DNA from: Gymnopus androsaceus JB14
Taxonomy: Eukaryota; Basidiomycota; Agaricomycetes; Agaricales; Omphalotaceae
Reading direction: 5' to 3'
DNA length: 64,000 nucleotides
Assembly: GCA_009733575.1 (NCBI GenBank)
Contig: ML769396.1
Coordinates: forward strand, 387,217 to 451,216
In this document: positions 10,692 to 22,577 of the stretch, piece after piece
Position numbering within the stretch: the first letter of the stretch is position 1
Layout: each line of letters opens with the position of its first letter
The notes under the pieces: model-generated
The model's database searches: none
What the model saw: only the letters and a program-made list of their open reading frames with translations
Told to the model about the DNA's origin: nothing
Position numbers and translations under genes: made by a program

Positions 10692-12339
10692 ATGTCGAAA
10701 TCCAATGCGAACGCTGCTCTCTTTGAACCTCTCCAGCTTGGTCCACTCACTCTTCGCAACAGAGTGTTCATGGCGGCTCTGACGCGCAGCCGGTCCGTTC
10801 CTACTAACATCCCCAATGATTTGAACGTAGAGTACTACAGGCAGCGTGCGCAGAGTGCTGGTCTTATCGTTTCTGAGGCAATCTTGGTTTCACAGCAAGG
10901 GTACGCATGATTCTCGTTTGTCAGTTATCTACCGGTCTAGATCCTTGTAGGACGGAGTGGCCTCACGCACCAGGAATTTGGAGCAAAGAACACGTTGCCG
11001 GTTGGAAAAAGGTCACAGATGTGGTTCACGCGCAGGGAGGACACATATTTGCGCAGGTATTTTGGCTCATATCATATTCCCCGGAGGTTTATTGACATCT
11101 AAGTATCGTCTAGCTATGGCATGGTGAGCTGTTTTTTTTTGGTTCAACTCCCTGTAATTCAATGGAACACAGCTGGACGCGTCAGTCATCCCGATATGCC
11201 TGAACAGAAAGCCGCAGGCAAAGTACGTTGAAGAGCAGTCGTATTACTGTCTCGAATTAATTGTTTAAATGTCTATAGCCGGTTTATGCGCCATCCGCCG
11301 TTTCAGCTAGAGGTGGTAAATTCAGGTTGCTTCCAGGCATGCCAGGATATGTCACGGTGGGCTTGTTCTTCTTTAATGCTTCTCCCTGTACTGATCAGCA
11401 CACTCCAGCCTACCGAGATTGATGACCCAACCAAACTCATTGACCTATTTGAACAAGCTGCAGTGAATGCGAAGGAATCAGGGTTTGATGGCGTTGAAAG
11501 TACGTCGTTGGAATTCCTATACCTATGTTTGCCAACCGATTCTTCCATTCTAAAGTTCACGGGGTATATTTTTCCGAACTAGTCCTAACTCAGCTAGCTC
11601 ATCTTTCATTGATTACCAGGCCAATGGATACCTCATTCACCAATGGCTTGATTCTGGGTCGAATAAGCGTACCGATTCCTGGGGTGGCTCTGTTGGCAAT
11701 CGCTGCCGATTTCCTCTCCAGGTTCTGGAGCGGCTTATCTCTGTTTTTGGAAAGGAGCGAGTAGGAATCAAGATTAGTCCATGCGGAGGATACAACGATG
11801 TGGGGTGCGATCACGACGTTCGTTGCTGTCCCGTTCATTGTTGACGTTTCCTATCCTTCTTTGTGTAGTATGCCTCTGGAAGAAACCATCGAGACATTCA
11901 GCTACTTCATCTCTGGAATGGAGAAGCTGGGAATTGCGTATGTCAATCTGTCGCGATACCTACCGGACTTTGACATAGGGTTCGACGGCAAAAAACGCGG
12001 CACCGGCCATGATGTCGTTGAGACCTACTCTAAGCTCCTCAATGCTGTAAAAGTATTTGCTGATGGAGGTTTTACCGAGGAGGAAGCTATCACCGTTGTT
12101 AAAGGTTGGTCTCACCACTCTTTTTGCAAGCTGCTCATTCCAAGCGCATTACAGATGGAAAAGTCGATGGTGTCTTCTTTGGAAGGCTTTGGATAGCTCA
12201 TCCTGATTTGGCAAAACGTTTCGAACATGGGAAGGCCCTTGATAATCAGCTAGATTTTATGACACTATACGGGATATACCAAGGAACGGAGGAGGAGCAA
12301 AAGAAGGGATATATTGACTATCCGCCAGCACAGTACTAG
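10692..12339 (+). CDS. Old yellow enzyme family NAD(P)H:flavin oxidoreductase
   Basis: An FMN-dependent ene-reductase of the TIM-barrel OYE family, which reduces activated C=C bonds in the cytosol. The N-terminus is typical ([20 protein letters not shown]). [11 protein letters not shown], the His/Asn substrate site in [28 protein letters not shown] and the C-terminal [15 protein letters not shown] with YIDYP are all present. Ten exons join in frame: 10692-10900, 10951-11056, 11114-11123, 11173-11222, 11279-11356, 11409-11499, 11556-11563, 11620-11804, 11869-12104 and 12155-12339. Exons 3 (10 nt) and 7 (8 nt) are micro-exons; exon 7 carries the substrate-binding His codon. The protein is intact at about 360 residues, the usual length. 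Simple gene finders would miss the two micro-exons. Confidence 0.93.
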
Positions 12340-12475
12340 GAGATTATGAGGATGGAATGTTCTGGAAAGAGTAGAATTCTTGAATGAAGATGCTTTTTAA
12401 ACTTGTGGTCTCCAATGGGGTCCGGACTCGGAACTACCCAGCTTGAGCCCCAGAGACGACCCCGACCGACGTTCA

Positions 12476-12514
12476 CATTCCTTCCTTCCTTCCTTCCTTC
12501 CTGCCTTCCTTCTT
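12476..12514 (+). repeat. (CTTC)n-like simple repeat
   Basis: An imperfect tetranucleotide run (ttccttccttcc, interrupted once by tgcc) downstream of the old yellow enzyme gene. The 270 bp up to the next gene show nothing else. Confidence 0.85.
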
Positions 12515-12788
12515 TTCAATTACCCAACGTTACCGCTGCAAATATTTCATACTGCCAAGTTCCCCTCCGAATCCTTCCAAATTAATGGTGTCCTGAACTT
12601 CAAGAGATAAACGTCCTGCTTACCACCAACGATTTTCTTCGATGCTCTCTGGACTCACGATGCAATATTTTACATTGAACTTAGGCAGCACGAGCTTATT
12701 AGAAAATAAATGAATTGAACAAATGAGAGGAAAAACAAAAAGGGGTATAAAAATGCTCATCCATCTTTGGCTTGGGTAAAAAAAGGCT

Positions 12789-13168
12789 CTATTGTACACT
12801 GCAACTAATCCACTCCTCGTCAGACGAATCGGAATCGCTACCTGCAAAGTCAAACATCCTTGACTCGCAAACTGGTAGCTTGGTGATTACAGGCTTCGCA
12901 TTTGAGGAAGCCCGTCTTCTGCGAGGTAATCGCACCAGCTCTCGGTTCAAGCTGGCCCTTTGCAGGCATTCGGCGCGGAGTCCTGGAGGAGCTCCGGCCG
13001 GGGGACGATAGAAACAAACTCGGTAAAACCACGACGCTCTCTTAAAGGGACTTCAGAAAGAATGAGAGGAGGGGGGACACGGATGGTAAAGGAAGAGAGC
13101 GGGGTCGAATTCTTCTCGATGTCAGACAGGTAAGTCGATGACAATGAGGTAGTAAAGATGATGGACAT
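12789..13168 (-). CDS. Small conserved-looking basic/acidic protein, unknown
   Basis: Starting at ATG 13168 (MSIIFTTSLSSTYLSDIEKN), the first exon runs to LREVPLRER-like sequence near 13032. It is then joined across a plausible 53-nt intron (gtcgtg to ctccag) to a second exon. That exon reads a basic helix (RAECLQRASLNRELVRLPRR), then a linker, then a strongly acidic end SDSDSSDEEWIS, and stops at 12789. The product would be about 110 residues. The layout (basic helix, acidic tail with Trp) looks like a real small nuclear protein, but no family is recognised. Without the intron both frames stop early, so the splice is the main assumption. Confidence 0.5.
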
Positions 13169-13284
13169 GTTGAGCAGTGGATGAAATGCAATTATGATGC
13201 AGTGGGTTGTGAGTGTACAAGAGCAAGTTGTTTAAAGGGGAAATCGAAGAATTTATAGGGAACGATAGGGGCTTTCCCACGATA

Positions 13285-14060
13285 TTAGCTTGCCCGAGTT
13301 CCCCGAACCAGCCTATTAGTCGAGGAAGTGTGACAGTGACCGGTTCCAGCAAAAAGCCGACAGTGAAAATGAGATGCAGCAAGGAGCTGGTCAAAGTAGG
13401 CTTGCTGGCTTTCGAAAGAGTATAGCGACGAAGCTCTATCGAGCCGCGGGTTATCCATGCATTGGTGCACAAACGGTGGAGACACAGCGCTACTCGAGTG
13501 TTGTGAATATACTAGGGCAATGAGGAGACGGGAGCCTGTAGCCAGCCTAGCCAATGCATTAATTTTGAAAGTAAGCTGAACGTACCTCGACTGAACCGCA
13601 ATCCACTACGCATCTTGCGGATTGAACATAGTTGAAGATGCGCATTGCGTGAACACCTCAATATATTGAGAAGGATAGCCTAAAGACGTTGAAGGACTGA
13701 TTAGCGAGGATTTAAAAATCTACGAAAAGAACGCTCACCGAGCCTATGGAAGAATTCCCGTTGACATTGAACATCATTACCACTGTCAGCAAAAGTGATC
13801 ATTCATGCTCTGCGCGTAGTTAGCTTTGCGAGTATTGCCTATCACAAGGTTGGAAGAGCCTGAATATAGGGAAGTGGGATATTCCTGCGCAGAGAAAGCA
13901 CGGATAGGACGTGCGATATCATCCGCAATGAGGTCAATCATGAATGTGACAGGACGGAATGCTTGCACCCAATCGAGGCCGTATAGAGTACATTGTCCTT
14001 TTTGGGGATGAATCCTAGAAAGTTCAAGCTCGGCTGTTTGCTCATCCTGTCGTATGTTTG
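13285..14060 (-). CDS. Possible multi-exon gene of unknown function
   Basis: A minus-strand series of open blocks joins plausibly: a block near 14055-13790 (QKGQCTLYGLDWVQAF, then a region ending NDHFC), a short exon near 13770-13740, one near 13682-13587 (gtgagc and cgtctttag bounding the intron), and one from 13536 to 13285 after gctacag. The last exon encodes VYSQHSSSAVSPPFVHQ and ends RGTRAS. No start codon is certain and no family is recognised. It may be a gene fragment. Confidence 0.3.
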
Positions 14061-14964
14061 CCGAGTTTGACTATTTCACTTCTTCTCCCATCCTCAGACA
14101 CTATTTTTGCTTGCGATTCCATTTTGTTTCATTCTAGTCTTTCGAGTACTAGTCACGGTAGCGGTAGTTTCGATATCATTCATCGACAGAGAACAATGCT
14201 GAATCGGAGGAGCTAGTTCTAGATGAAAAGTAAAAAGCCAGTCTTTGCTAATCCGCAACCGCAATCAAAGAAGGAAGAAGCACAAATTGGTACACACCAC
14301 CACTGGCAGCCGCATTGTTCTTATGGCATAAAAGATCGCAACGGCAGAGCGTTGGGTTGAATGATTAAAGAAGGAGGAGCCAAGAGCATGAAGGGCTATT
14401 GGGAGATGCAATTCGAAGCGATGTAAAGAAAAACACTACAATCAAAGCTACAGCCTTCATGTCAGCCTAAGGTGGTCCCAAAGTCCTGGGTCGTTCGTTA
14501 GAAGCTAGTAAATTTCTGAGCAAATCGGTCACACACCTTATCATGATATTGGACACCAGAACACCAGAACACGTTCGAGTCTGAAGGCTGGTTCTTCCTC
14601 CTGCTGGACTCCGACACCGTTACATCTCTTGGGGAAGCGGTCTTGGATGACGTGTGCTTGAGTGAGCCTTTCTTCGGTAGCAGGATTAGGTTCGCAGACT
14701 TGTCGTCTCGCCTGAGGTTGACGAACGGGAAATTGAAGTAAATAAAGAATCGGCCGTTGATTGTTCGAGCGAGAATGACGAAGGAAAGTGAACGCCATCG
14801 TATCGGACGCGGAATTGAAAATTGAGATTATACTCGAAGACTGAGATCAGCGAGTTATTCACTCTTCTTTCCGTGCTTAATCAACAGGCACATAGGCGGC
14901 CGGCAGAGAGTGATGAAAGAGGCGCCCGGGCGAGTATTAATTAGACGCTCAATACTCTCTCGAC
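14061..14964. other. Mostly gene-free stretch before the F-box gene
   Basis: Only one open frame stands out, on the minus strand at 14541-14798, Arg/Gln-rich and without a recognised domain. The last 50 bp contain the GC palindrome GGCGCCCGGGCG (14921-14932) followed by ATTAGACGC (14940-14948). The same pair lies at 63597-63629 ahead of another copy of the downstream F-box gene, so this is probably part of its promoter. Confidence 0.45.
14921..14948 (+). promoter_or_regulatory. Shared promoter block of the F-box gene copies
   Basis: GGCGCCCGGGCG then ATTAGACGC, 17 bp before ATG 14965. An equivalent block at 63597-63629 precedes the internally deleted third copy. Conservation of the block between copies supports a regulatory or core-promoter role; no factor is assigned. 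Confidence 0.4.
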
Positions 14965-16457
14965 TTGTCGTGTACAGCGCAACTTTTCAGCTCTCCCATC
15001 CGGTGGACCTATGTCCATCTCCGACACTCTCCGTTGCTGCGTGACCTGCCAGCTCCAAGTGGACACTTTTCCTCGACAACTCGATCACGCATACCAGAGA
15101 ATCCATGGAAGATCTCTCAACAAAAACCAGATCCAATGCCTTTTTTTCGCCCGCCGAGCGGTCTCAGCTACAACCTCTCATCTCGAGCATCAGCAATGAT
15201 CTCCACAAATATGAACGAGGCTATTGCTCGCTTGCAGGAACAACGCGCGCAGCTAGCTAAACTTTTGGAGTATCCAAATTCTCTAGCTTCTCCGAGTCAT
15301 ATTCGTCAACTCCCTCCCGAAATCATGAGTGAAATCTTCAAAATGATTGTCGCTGGCAGGGAAATTGATTTTAGTGCGCAGTGGTTTGGATATGGAAAGA
15401 CATATGAACGGAGAATTGTCGCCACTAGTAGGCTCTTCCCACTAACATGGGTTTGCGATTCATGGCGAAACATACTTCTTTCTCAACCTACATTCTGGTC
15501 TTCGCATTTCATCGAATTCTCGGCTCATACCACCGTCTATTCACCTACAGCACCTGCTCTGAAAGAGTGTCTCCTGCGTGCAGGAACCCTCCCTTTGGAC
15601 TTGACAGTATATGTGAAAGACAATCCTAGTGATGTTGATGATGCTGCCTGGACCCGGAGCGTGGACGCTATAACATCGTACGCCAGCAGATGGAAATCCC
15701 TGGCATTTAAGCTCGACGGCACTCCGTATCTATCCTATTTTCTAAAACGCATGAGCATCCTAGACTCGGAGTTCGAACAGGAAGAAAACCCAGGTCACGG
15801 TCTACCAGTCCTCGAGACTGTTGATATCTCGTTTGAACATTACAGCCCCGCATACAATGGCAGTATCCCATGGAATTATGGATATTTTCAAAATAGAACA
15901 TTCGTCAACTCCCCAGATTGCTTCATCTGATGACGCCGTATCTGCGAGCCACCGATACTATAGAACTCCAAAACTTGACCTACCTGGAAATTGGGACCTA
16001 TATTGGTCTCCCCTTCGCGGATTTACTCCAGCGATGTCCCCTGTTGCAAACGTTGATTGTAACTACGTTTCGTCGTTCAAGGGACAAATCTGCATTGTCA
16101 TTGAGGTCAACCTCCGAGTCCTTCCTCCACTCTCATCTTTCAACATTGAAAATCAACTACATGCATGAGGAATTTGTGGCACTCACCGGTGTCTGGCAGT
16201 CTTTTCTCCTTCCCAAGCTCACTTGTCTGCTACTCAGTGTTGGTACGCCTTATGGGGATACCTATCCATTTTTCAGTACCTCTAATTCTGGGTCCAATGC
16301 AGTGGACGAATTGAAGACAATGTTGATTCACTCAAATTGTGTCTTACGGGAGGTTTTACTGCTTGGGGTCCGTTCATACGATTTTCTGGCGTCATTTTTG
16401 CTTCAAGGGATATATGTTGACTCAGAAACGGATATTCGGTTTGGTGATGACTTGTGA
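14965..16457 (+). pseudogene. F-box/LRR-like protein, copy A, frameshifted
   Basis: The first frame (14965-15930) opens with a variable N-terminus, then a heptad-like segment (EAIARLQEQRAQLAKLLE) and a classical mushroom F-box, IRQLPPEIMSEIFKMIV followed by LTWVCDSWRNILLSQPTFWS. Leucine-rich sequence follows. The frame is lost near 15890, where copy B (27600-27680) stays open, and coding resumes in another frame at 15918-16457 (PLLQTLIVTTF, VLREVLLLGVRSYDFLASF). F-box proteins recruit substrates to SCF ubiquitin ligases through SKP1. The family is greatly expanded in Agaricomycetes. Copies B and C lie at 27295 and 63597. A pseudogene is likely, but the region differs from copy B by several small indels, so sequence error cannot be excluded. 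Confidence 0.8.
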
Positions 16458-17333
16458 GGTATCCTACTTTATTTTTCCGCTGTTCAATCTTCTGTTGGTT
16501 CAAGATTTCGAGCCGGCATTATTACTGTGTAAATACTCTCCAACAGATGTCGAGTATGTAAACTACATCGTCTTGCAAGATTATACAGATACATCAGTGA
16601 GCTCTATATAGTCCCAAATTTAACAGGACCTTCAAATTACGATCAGTCTGTCTGGGATTCTGAGCGTGCCCTTGGACGGGTGATTTAGCAGAGGACTTTT
16701 GAGCATTCTCGCTGCCATGTACCAGAAGAAATTGACTTTACTTGAACAACGATACATTTAGGCTCGTAGATGAAAACATGCCCCAATCAAAGAATGTCCT
16801 CGACCTTCAACCTTGGAACTTTGGTGATTGGTGCTGGGTGGAACAATTCATAGACTGGTCTACGAGTACAAGTGACGAGACATTTCCGAGTACTAGTCAT
16901 CAGCAAAATTTTATAATTCACTGTCACAATAATTGTATATTATAGTTATACCGTAGCTATGTTATAATATACTGGAACTTTTTATAACACTCTGTCATGA
17001 ACATGTGCTCACTGCTGAGTAGTGTTCTGATTAATTACAGGGTTAAGAATTGCTGGTCTAGTCCTTGAAATTGAGGCTGACATATCAGCCTTAACCTACT
17101 CCCTGAGAAATGGCCCACTGGATGATGCTGCAATGTTACCTGCGACAATCATAATGCTCGCATCTGTTGGAGGTACAATATTTGCAGATACCCTCTTAAC
17201 TGGACTCATAGATCAGTAGCGCCACTGCTTTTCAGTGGGATTTTGCAGTGATGTTCAATTTCTGTCAGCGGGAAGAATCTGGCGGCTCGGTCAAATAGCT
17301 AACTGTTATCCAGAGTTTGACAAGATCAATAAA

Positions 17334-18073
17334 CATCAGCAAAACCTGTATGTTGCCAGAGCAGTCAGAGCATTGAATTGATGCTCTGGAGTGCTCTGAC
17401 TGCTCTGGCTGCTCCAAAGCTATAGGAGCTAACAGAATTGATGGACAACTGTCAGAAGATGTTGATTAAGTGATCTAAAAGGAAGGGGTTGCCAACGGTT
17501 GCAACACCTTCATATAACTGTCAATATATTCAGGAATCTGTATAAAAGGCAGCTCTGTTGAGCTCGAAGTTCAACATGGACTTGTATCTTTTTTCTTTCC
17601 AGCGCTGCAACTTAGTGCAATATTCTTCAAGTTTCCTCCCACTGTAAGTTTTTATATTTGTTCGATAAAGTTGATTATCAGCTACGTATCAGAAATGTCA
17701 AAGGGTTGTAGAGGTGGAGGATGTTGGGGAGGGAGAAATTGGGAACTGGAAGCATTGGGAAATGTTGGGGGACTCGGCAGGCGGCATTTATGTATGGCTG
17801 CACCCTGTTGTATGTACGAAATGATCAGAAAATGATATATATATCATTTGCTACTATTATCGCATGGTTACAATGTGAGAACTCTTGATTACTAAATGGG
17901 GCTCTGTAGCGCAAACAATTGTTGAATGATGGGTTGTCTCCAGAGAGCTCCAGAGGACTCAATAGTCCTCCAGAGCACTCTGGAGCTACTACCCTTGCTC
18001 TGGCTGCTCCAGAAGCTCTGGGAGCTCTAGAGAGCTCTAGAGCACTCTGGAGTACATACAGGTTTTGCTGATG
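17334..18073. mobile_element. CATCAG-family element, 740 bp (ctctgg subtype)
   Basis: The ends CATCAGCAAAACCTGTATG (17334-17352) and CATACAGGTTTTGCTGATG (18055-18073) are perfect inverted repeats of 19 bp. The zones inside both ends are built from one short word and its complement, ctctgg/ccagag with agctct. The 500-bp core is not repetitive and has no open frame of note. AA flanks both ends. Copy 2 of the 4-kb repeat holds the same element at 23814-24548. Confidence 0.88.
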
Positions 18074-19956
18074 AACTCATATCCATAGCAAACAAATATA
18101 CCGACTGGTAGCAATTGTGTATGTGACATTTATCTCCTTCTTCTCTCAAGACTCGGAGGAGAACAGTTAACATTGTTTAATCTTCCAGGGTAGAGTCTGG
18201 TGTATTATCCCCGATCTCCATAATTATTGCTCTAGTAATTGAGTTAAGATTCCATATGGACCTCGACAGATCATTTATCATAGTAGCTCCGATTATGGTA
18301 GGTTTTAAAGTGGGCGAGAGTGTTGTACTACATTGGTACTAAATATTTCATGGGGAATTGCTCCAACTTTGATTCTTGTTCAAGTAGACCTGGGCTCGAG
18401 CAATAAGAATCCGCAAAATCAAAGGAAGTCTACAACAAATGCACGTCTGCGGCGGGATTGAAACCAATCAAAAAAAAAGAAGAAAAATCTTGATGATCTG
18501 CAAATTTCCTACAACTCAAAGCCTTGTAATTATGAATCAGATCCGTTAACTGGTATAGACTCCTGTGGAGCATTTGTAAGATAAGTACCGGCATGCTAAA
18601 TTTAAATGGCTGGGAAAGGTTGGCTCGTGCGAAGTCTAAGGCTGCCTGACTCAGATAACATTACTATGTTGTTCGGGATATGCTGGGACCGGGATATGCT
18701 GAATTTTGGAAAATCACTCAATTTACACCTTTCCCATTTTTGAGTGCCCACCAGGATTATTTTACAAGTTTATTAGATAGTATTTATCAATCCTAGATAC
18801 TTTTCAAGACTGATATTTTTTGAGGTTAGGAGGTATAGTAAATGCAACATTGAAATCATTGACCTCCATACCCCATCAAAATTTAAGGAACACTATATAT
18901 ATGAATAGCAAGTGTCAAGCTGCGCTGCTCCAGCCAGAACATATAATGGTAAGATCTTAAATCCAAATTTCCTAAGGAAAATATGAAGAATAGTGTATTG
19001 CGCAAACGAAAGACTCATTGTTCGCCTCTTAGGTTTTTGGCGCGCATCAAAAATCAGCATATCTAGGTTTTTGCTCGGGAGACAGCTGATGCGACGAAGA
19101 AATTCAAGGAAAATCTAATAATCTTGTTTTGAGGGTTTTAAATGCCTACAAATCGAATGGCCTACTCAGATTTTTCATATCTTCACTGGTTGTCCCGCAA
19201 TGCGATGGTCAGCATATCCTGAACAACCATAGTACATGGAGACGTTTCTTCCTTCCTCTTCCTTCTGCCGTTTGCATCTGATCCTGTGGATAAATCATAG
19301 GCTTTATTCATGGATGGGCACTCATTCAATGGACTTTGACAAGTCCCAAACGAGTCCTCAACTCTTCAAGTTAGTCCACAAGCTGTGTTGTTCAGTGCTA
19401 ACCAACATCCTCCTCCTTCTTGCGCTACTGCACACTTCATACTATTCTCATTCAATCCAGGAATCCGACTCTAAACCAGTAATGAATAATCATATACAGC
19501 TAAGCATAGCTAGTACTTTGCATTGATTGAGGTCATGATTAAACTGTGATTACATCTGTGTTGTTTTTTTAACTTTGCAGTGCAAACTCTAGGAAAGTGG
19601 ACAGTGGTACAGATATCAATACAGATAAAATAAGTTGAAATTCAAAAAGTACCGATGCTCCATAAATTATTTCAAGTATTGTCATCAGGAAAACATTGTC
19701 CATCTATTGTAGCTATGGTATATGATAACACATCTGATAAGAGGATAGTAGTGATAATTAGATTGTGTTTTGCACTGCAAGCTTATATACTGCACAAATA
19801 AATACTGAAATGTTCTATTGTATTCTACAATGTTCATAAGTAACTGCAGTGCACTTTCTGAGTCGCTCCTAGAATATTCAAGCCTATTCTCAAAACTTCA
19901 TCAATTAAGTATTTTGAGAGGTAATGATATTGATTGAGAGCCTTACTTGTAAGTCA
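18074..19956. other. AT-rich non-coding part of the 4-kb repeat
   Basis: No supported gene. A plus-strand open frame at 19236-19526 (METFLPSSSFCRLHLILWIN) persists in the second copy at 25688-25948. It has no recognised domain and no splice context, so it is not called. Confidence 0.5.
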
Positions 19957-21041
19957 TCAGTAATCAAGATAATCCAAGCATTGATCCAGATATTCAAATT
20001 TATAAGGTAGTCTGCGCCAATGTTGATTTCCGATTTTGTTGATAGTTTCAAGTGAAAATGGTCCCCGCGCACTGAAGGAAAGCAAATCTTTGATTCTACC
20101 CAAAAGCGGCCGTGAGACAATGTCATTCTTTTTGATAGCAGAGAGCGACCGGGTTCGCCTCAATCTCCTGGTAGAATTTGTTACCCTGGGAACAGTGGGA
20201 AGTGCACAATCTGTGTCATGTAATTTGGGTGATTTGCAATGGCAAATGAGCTTTGGAGGGTGAAAACTGTACTTTCTCTCCAGATTAGGCCTAGTGCTCT
20301 TCTGTCTGGCACCGCTCGAAACAAGCACCCACTCATCAGAATTATCTTTGGCTGCTAAAAGAAGTTTCAGCTCAAGAAGGAATGAACACACAGTTGGACA
20401 CACAAGTTTCATGCTCCACAACTTCAAAATCATCATTGTCATCCACAACTTCAAATAGCCAATGTCCTTCACCACGAGCACAATCTTGCATTGAAGGATT
20501 ATATCTTTTGCACTTTATATAGTCTGCAATCGCCATATAGAGGCTCTCATCCTGGGCCGTCCGAACAATATCAATGCCAATAGTTTGGGAATATATGGGA
20601 AGACCAAGCAAGGTCTGTGTTTCTTTTTTCATTATATGATGACCTTTTGGGTCGAAGGACCAGAAGTATGGTGGATCGTTGAATGAGAAGCATGTTACTG
20701 TGTCCCTTTCCGTGATTTTCAATGGTGCAATGAAGAGATATGGCTCTTGCCCAATCAGCATCCCGTCCGTGGGCAAGGAAAAGAAGAAGTTTGTTGTAAG
20801 ATGGAATCGCAGCTCATCTGCAAAAATAGCTAAACGGTTACAAATTCAGTGGATGAAAGATTATACTTGATCATTTCACCTACCCTGTGGACGCGTAATG
20901 TCTTCTCTGCATATATATTGGGCTTGTGACAGCCATGCAAAACGGAGCCTCTCTTTATCATCTTTGGAGACTTTGACTATACATTCAATGAAATGGCGAC
21001 TGTTTTGCCAGGGGAACCTAATAAAGTGGGTTAGAAATTCA

Positions 21042-21072
<31 letters not shown>

Positions 21073-22577
21073 GATGAGCGTACCGAGTCCAACCTGTTGA
21101 TCCTGGGTTGATTGTTTTGATCTGAGAGATGTCATGCCAGCCGATGATAGAGTAGCTGATTCTGTTCTGAGGACAGACTTGAGCAACTTTACGCTGTGGC
21201 CATCCTTGGAAAACTGATCCTATGGGAACTGGATCGAATTGAGCTGGATTCATGACTGTCCCATGTTTATCAAATATGAGTGGTACCATAAATTCCCAGA
21301 AGCTGCTGATGTGTTCCTCAATGTGCTTTATCACATCTACACTGTTTTGATATGTTTGAAGAGCTATTGGAGAGGTTGCTGATGCTTTAAGTAATGGTTC
21401 AAAATGACGAAACCGTGGGCTGGCCCAGTTAAAATCTCTCTGGATATGCAGATCAGGGGGACCAATGCACATAAATCCAGATTGTGGTTGAAACCATAAT
21501 CCTGTGTACCTATGAGTCTTGATTCACATTGAAAATGGGCTCAGGTCTCACCCACAACCGCACCAGCACGCAACGAATGAGGTAGGATGCTTGCCACATC
21601 AAATATTGTTTGTTCAATGTCCACATCCTGATAAGGCAATTAGGGCACAGTTTGTGAGGTCTAGACCTAGAAGGCTTCCTCACCTGTCTATAACGTAGAT
21701 ACGCAGAACCTACTGGAGAACACTTGATTTCACTCAGCGGTAACAGCTCTGTGAAGCCGAAATGAAATTAGACAAGAGTCCAGGGAATGATTCTCTCAAA
21801 TATGCCTCACCATTGTGAAATACCATCATGGGAAATGCAGAACGAGTAACTGCAAAGAGCTGAGCCACATGTTCATTACTGGACAAATATTCATCAGTTT
21901 TCTGCTCATGGTTTTCATGGGTTTTATTACCAAAAAAGCTCAGAATACAGAAGCAAATTGTTCCTATAAGCCTAGGAATTGTGTTTGCATATCATTCAGA
22001 TAATGAATCTACACTTTATCAAGCTCACCGCTTGGGCACCAGACCCCTCATACATTACTGCAGTGTACGTGGAGGCCAGAGGAAATCCTGAAGGCTGGCC
22101 TGTCATGACTTTCACTGCCTTGACCCGGCATATAGCTTTGATTTTGCTGTGAATTGGTGTAGAGGTGCCGATTCCTGGTGGTGTCCGAGTCCCTTCATAG
22201 TTTTCAAAGGTTTCTTCCATTGTCTCTATCTCAACTGAATTTGTCAAAGTACGGAGAACGTGGACATCTCCAAGTAGAATAGAACGGAACTATTTGAAGT
22301 ATTTCAGTACAATATTAACTTTAACGCAAGATTATATAATTAAAATACGCACTTGATTGCCAGCAATGTCAATAAATGATTCATTTGTACCAACCAAGGA
22401 CTGGTGGCCAGTGAAAAACTCAGTAAGAGAGGGACATGCCCATGAAACAGAAGAACTTACAGTTGCGTTGTGGATGGATTCCAACCTCCTGTTTGATACT
22501 TGAAGCTGGGAATCACCCACATCTTTTACAATGTTCACTAGAGTGGCAGAATTGTTTGTTTTCGATCCAGAAGACAT
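19957..22577 (-). CDS. Member of an unnamed mushroom-specific protein family
   Basis: Start ATG 22577 (MSSGSKTNNSATLVNI). Successive exons encode FIDIAGNQ, LLGDVHVLRTL, a region ending TAVMYEGSGAQA (to 22029), EHVAQLFAVT, then SGFMCIGPPDLHIQRDF with a long central block (21472-21100), and a last block with PYFWSFDPKGHHIM, LLGLPIYSQTIG and HWLFEVVDDNDDFEV, which stops at 20372. This order matches a large Agaricomycete family of unknown function (FWSFDPSG and ALCIGP-type motifs; recalled, not searched). A further open frame (20481-19957), Arg/Ser-rich, could be a C-terminal exon after a frame change. One intron contains a (TG)n repeat at about 21040-21067. The 3' half lies inside the 4-kb repeat; the second copy is truncated. 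Confidence 0.62.
21040..21067 (+). repeat. (TG)n microsatellite in an intron
   Basis: A pure tg dinucleotide run within the intron whose donor is gtacgctc on the minus strand, in the unknown-family gene. Read through, it gives the false peptide HTHTHTHTH. Confidence 0.95.

Larger units (their letters stand above)
16833..20858 (+). repeat. 4-kb direct repeat, copy 1
   Basis: From gtgctgggtggaacaattca at 16833 the sequence matches 23316-27294 almost base for base until acaaattcagtggat (20844-20858). It contains a CATCAG-family element, about 1.7 kb of AT-rich DNA without genes, and the 3' exons of the minus-strand gene at 19957-22577. Differences from copy 2 are mostly single-base insertions and deletions, with few substitutions. 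Confidence 0.93.

Noticed and set aside
12105..12130. A 26-nt intron in the old yellow enzyme gene
   Set aside because: Using the later acceptor ttacag (12149-12154) gives a normal 50-nt intron and restores [13 protein letters not shown].
12772..13011. Plus-strand 79-codon frame at 12772
   Set aside because: It is the exact antisense of the acidic-tailed exon of the small minus-strand gene.
17334..18073. Helitron as explanation for the CATCAG elements
   Set aside because: The ends are inverted repeats, there is no TC start or CTRR end with hairpin, and no A|T insertion site is seen.
16833..20858. The 4-kb repeat as an LTR pair or a transposon
   Set aside because: No terminal repeats, target duplications or retroelement genes at its borders; it ends inside an exon.
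21038..21070. HTHTHTHTH peptide in the unknown-family gene
   Set aside because: It comes from a (TG)n microsatellite inside an intron with good GT-AG borders.
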